From: Streptomyces antibioticus
Lineage (GTDB): Bacteria > Actinomycetota > Actinomycetes > Streptomycetales > Streptomycetaceae
NCBI RefSeq assembly: GCF_001514065.1
Contig: NZ_KQ948423.1
Span: forward strand, 124,001-188,000
DNA: 64,000 bases
Direction of reading: 5' to 3'
Shown here piece after piece: positions 61,678 to 64,000 of the stretch (position 1 is the stretch's first letter; the number at the start of each line of letters is the position of its first letter). The notes under the pieces were generated by a model. That model did no database searches, was not told where the DNA came from, and worked only from the letters and a program-made list of their open reading frames with translations. The translations under genes were made by a program, and so were the position numbers.

Positions 61678-62896
61678 AGAGGCGGACGCTGGCGTTGCCG
61701 TCCGCGTAGTACGCCACCGCGGACAGGGAGGCCGCGCTCAGTTCCATGCGGAACAGGGACTCCGGCGGGGCGCCCAGGGCGAGGCGGACGAACGTCTTGA
61801 TCGGCGTGACGTGCGTGACGAGCAGGACGGTTCGGCCCGCGTACGTCGCGATCAGCTTGTCTCGGGTGGCGGCGATACGGGTGGCCGTCGCCGCGAAGCT
61901 CTCGCCGCCGCCGGTGGGTTCGGCGTCGGGGTCGGAGAGCCAGCGGTTCAGGTCGTCGGGGTAACGCTCCCGCACCTCACCGAAGGTCAGCCCTTCCCAC
62001 GCCCCGAAGTCGGTCTCCCGCAGGCCGTCCTCGACGGTCACGTCAAGGCCGAGGCGCTCGGCCACGGCGGCCGCGGTCTGCCGGGTACGGGCGAGAGGCG
62101 ACGCCAGGATCTCCTGTACGGTGCCACGCCGGGCCAGCGCCTCCCCGACCAGCCGCGCCTGCTCCTGCCCCACCTCGGACAGCGACGGGTCGGTCCCCCC
62201 ACTCCCCGAGAACCGCTTCTGCGGAGTCAACGGCGTCTCCCCGTGCCGCAACAGCACGAAGGTCGCCGGCGCTCCCATGTCCGCCGGGGCCCAACCGGCG
62301 CCGGCGACGGTCTGAGCGGCACGAACATCAGCGTCAGCCTTAGCGGCTCCGCCGCCCGAAGACTCCGCCGCTCCGCGGCGGGACGAAGAAGAGGCAGCGG
62401 CAGAAGAGGCCGAAGCAGCAGAAGCTGAAGCCGTGGCCACCGAGGCCGCCAGCTCCGCCGTCGAATCGGACGCCGACCACTGCTCCCCCCGCGCCCCGGC
62501 ATCCATCGCCTCGTTCGCCAACCGATCCGCATGCTTGTTCCGCTCACGCGGGATCCACTCGTACGTCACCCGGTCCGCCGGGAACACCCGCGCCGCCTCC
62601 ATCGCCAGCGGCTTCATGTCCGGGTGCTTGATCTTCCAGCGGCCCGACATCTGCTCGACGACGAGCTTGGAGTCCATGCGGACGTGGACGGACGCGGACG
62701 GGTCGAGCTCGGCGGCGGCGCGCAGGCCGGCCACCAACCCCCGGTACTCGGCGACGTTGTTGGTCGCGACGCCGATGTACTCGGCCCGTTCCGCCAGCGT
62801 CTCGCCCGTCACCGGGTCGATGACGACCGAGCCGTATCCGGCCGGGCCGGGGTTGCCCCGCGACCCGCCGTCCGCCTCGACGATGAACTCCCGCAC
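61649..62896 (-). CDS. Bifunctional RNase H / histidine phosphatase (CobC-like) protein
   Basis: This is a 415-residue two-enzyme fusion starting at GTG (62896). Residues 1-135 are a type I-like RNase H with VEADGGSRGNPGPAGYG (Asp), NNVAEYRGL (Glu), VRMDSKLVVEQM (Asp) and RERNKHADRLAN. An Ala/Ser-rich linker spans about 136-210. Residues 212-415 are a histidine phosphatase: LLRHGETPLTPQKRFSG (catalytic RHG), SPLARTRQTA, ETDFGAWEG and VTHVTPIK. The mycobacterial homologue Rv2228c has RNase H and alpha-ribazole phosphatase activity. The zinc-ribbon gene lies 11 bp upstream in the same operon. Confidence 0.94.
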   Translation of the reverse strand: MREFIVEADGGSRGNPGPAGYGSVVIDPVTGETLAERAEYIGVATNNVAEYRGLVAGLRAAAELDPSASVHVRMDSKLVVEQMSGRWKIKHPDMKPLAMEAARVFPADRVTYEWIPRERNKHADRLANEAMDAGARGEQWSASDSTAELAASVATASASAASASSAAASSSSRRGAAESSGGGAAKADADVRAAQTVAGAGWAPADMGAPATFVLLRHGETPLTPQKRFSGSGGTDPSLSEVGQEQARLVGEALARRGTVQEILASPLARTRQTAAAVAERLGLDVTVEDGLRETDFGAWEGLTFGEVRERYPDDLNRWLSDPDAEPTGGGESFAATATRIAATRDKLIATYAGRTVLLVTHVTPIKTFVRLALGAPPESLFRMELSAASLSAVAYYADGNASVRLFNDTSHLRP

Positions 62897-62907
62897 GACA
62901 CAGACTC

Positions 62908-63651
62908 CTAGAGGCCCGACTCGGCCGTGCGCACCAGGATGCGGCGGCAGTTCTCGCAGCGGACGACCGTGTCCGGCGCCGCCGAGCGGATCTCGTTGAT
63001 GTCGGTGATCGCCAGCTCCTGGCGGCAGCCCTGGCAGGTGCGCTGGTACAGCTTCGCCGCACCGATGCCGCCCTGCTGCTCGCGCAGCTTGTCGTAGAGC
63101 TTGAGCAGGTCCGCGGGGATGGTGCCCGCGATGACCGCGCGCTCCTTGGTGACCGTGGCGACCTCGCCGTCGATGCCCTCGAACGCGGCCTCCCGGCGGG
63201 CCGTCGCGTCGTCGATCTTGCCCTGGACGGCGCCGACCCGCTCGGTCAGCTCGGCGACCCGCTCCTGGGCGGACTCGCGGCGCTCCATGACCTCCAGGAC
63301 GATGTCCTCCAGGTCGCCCTGGCGCTTGGCGAGGGAGGCGATCTCGCGCTGGAGGTTCTCCAGGTCCTTCGGGGACGTGACCGCGCCGGAGTCCAGGCGC
63401 TGCTGGTCGCGGGCGGCGCGCTGGCGGACCTGGTCGACGTCCTGCTCGGCCTTGGTCTGCTCGCGGGCGGTGTCGCTCTCCTCGGTCTGCGCGGCGACGA
63501 GGAGGTCGCGCAGCTGGGTCGCGTCCTTGGTCAGCGACTCGATCTCGGCGTGCTCGGGCAGCGACCTCCGCTTGTGGGCGAGCTGCTGGAGCCGGACGTC
63601 GAGGGCCTGGACGTCGAGAAGGCGGATCTGGTCGGCGGGCGCGGCGTTCAG
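62908..63651 (-). CDS. Coiled-coil zinc-ribbon protein (DUF164/C4-type, Rv2229c-like)
   Basis: This is a 247-residue protein. Residues 1-180 form a long coiled coil (LLDVQALDVRLQQLAHKRRS, SPKDLENLQREIASLAKRQG). The C-terminal zinc ribbon has CQGCRQE and CENCRRI pairs. No ATG, GTG or TTG is available upstream of the homologous N-terminus (NAAPADQIRLLD); the only reasonable start is CTG 63651, with GGGAG seven bases before it. This CTG overlaps the Nif3 stop as CTGA, giving translational coupling. The family is structurally like flagellar FliJ/chaperone-type helical hairpins; its function is unknown. It sits between Nif3 and RNase H as in mycobacteria. Confidence 0.85.
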   Translation of the reverse strand: MNAAPADQIRLLDVQALDVRLQQLAHKRRSLPEHAEIESLTKDATQLRDLLVAAQTEESDTAREQTKAEQDVDQVRQRAARDQQRLDSGAVTSPKDLENLQREIASLAKRQGDLEDIVLEVMERRESAQERVAELTERVGAVQGKIDDATARREAAFEGIDGEVATVTKERAVIAGTIPADLLKLYDKLREQQGGIGAAKLYQRTCQGCRQELAITDINEIRSAAPDTVVRCENCRRILVRTAESGL

Positions 63652-64000
63652 TTGGGGGCTCCCATTGCGCTAGAAGTCGGATTGGACGCCGCGTGGGCCG
63701 TCCAGGGGTCGGTGACCGTGCGGGAGACGTGGACCCTGAGGTCCCATCCCTCGCGGTCGGAGATCTCGTCGAGCTGGGCGGCGCCCAGCTCGCACCAGGG
63801 CCACTCGGTGGCCCAGTGCGCCGCGTCGAGCAGCGCGAGAGGACTGTGGGCCCGCGCCTCGGAGACCGGGTGGTGGCGGAGGTCCGCGGTGAGGTAGGCG
63901 TCGACGCCGGCGGCGCGTACGACGTCGAAGAGGCTGTCGCCGGAGCCGCCGCTGACGGCGACCGTGTGGACGACGGCCTCGGGGTCGCCGGCGACGCGGA
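63648..64000 (-). CDS. Nif3-like dinuclear metal-centre protein, N-terminus beyond window edge
   Basis: Only the last 117 codons are in the window. The readable part includes VHTVAVSGGSGDSLFDVVRA, AGVDAYLTADLRHHPVSEAR and WPWCELGAAQL, which match the C-terminal half of the Nif3/DUF34 family, including a His pair (HH) for the metal site. The protein ends TSSAMGAPN. The family (yeast NIF3, E. coli YbgI) is linked to GTP cyclohydrolase-like or repair functions but the activity is unsettled. The order Nif3, zinc ribbon, RNase H-phosphatase equals Rv2230c-Rv2228c. Confidence 0.9.
   Translation of the reverse strand, partial: RVAGDPEAVVHTVAVSGGSGDSLFDVVRAAGVDAYLTADLRHHPVSEARAHSPLALLDAAHWATEWPWCELGAAQLDEISDREGWDLRVHVSRTVTDPWTAHAASNPTSSAMGAPN

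Overview
The window is chromosomal DNA from a Streptomyces-type actinomycete. Evidence: very high G+C with strong G/C bias at third codon positions, frequent GTG starts, a SARP-type regulator, an F420 reductase homologue, DmdR/IdeR-type iron boxes, a bifunctional RNase H/phosphatase followed upstream by a zinc-ribbon protein and a Nif3 protein (the gene order of Rv2228c-Rv2230c in mycobacteria), and an actinobacterial RNase P RNA. Both window edges cut genes: an endonuclease/exonuclease/phosphatase-family gene at the left and a Nif3-family gene at the right.

Layout. 1-6.5 kb: truncated EEP protein, a DHA2 multidrug transporter with its TetR regulator and a clear operator, panB (pantothenate synthesis) with a terminator, and a DrrAB-like ABC exporter. 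6.5-11 kb: a large SARP/NB-ARC/TPR regulator converging on the exporter; the repeat core TGTCGG occurs both upstream of the exporter and upstream of the regulator. 11-16.2 kb: site-2-protease-like membrane protein, F420:NADP reductase, MFS transporter, methionine aminopeptidase. 16.2-23 kb: iron and heme block with an iron-box-controlled heme oxygenase, and an EfeO-EfeB-EfeU operon that ends in an overlapping lipoprotein gene. 23-33 kb: mixed housekeeping and metabolic genes (PrimPol-like protein, GDPD, TetR, Rsm22-like methyltransferase, serine hydrolase, Bcr/CflA exporter, Gfo/Idh/MocA oxidoreductase, PhoD phosphatase, SDR). 33-35.3 kb: MacB/LolD-type ABC pair. 35.3-46.3 kb: NTF2-like protein, DoxX, a DUF6153/DUF305 pair, MazG-like protein, an M20 peptidase-membrane protein-amino acid permease operon, ThrE-like exporter, a DHA2 transporter, a frameshifted NTF2-like gene and an XRE/MmyB regulator.

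46.3-56.3 kb is an accessory island. It holds a polymorphic-toxin locus (small helical protein, 1465-residue Rhs protein with a type-30-like toxin tip, and a helical putative immunity protein), a relic of a UvrD-like helicase, a DUF262/DUF1524-AlbA_2 fusion protein typical of anti-phage systems, and the remains of an IS3-family transposase. Its third positions look less G/C-rich than its neighbours. It stops next to rnpB (minus strand, about 56291-56717), which is not protein coding and overlaps the 3' end of an EamA transporter gene. 57-64 kb returns to core genes: AraC regulator, RNB ribonuclease, YaaA, KDPG-type aldolase, RNase H/phosphatase fusion, a zinc-ribbon coiled-coil protein that appears to start with CTG, and Nif3.

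No tRNA, CRISPR array, rRNA or replication origin was seen. All family assignments are by reading motifs; no database search was run.
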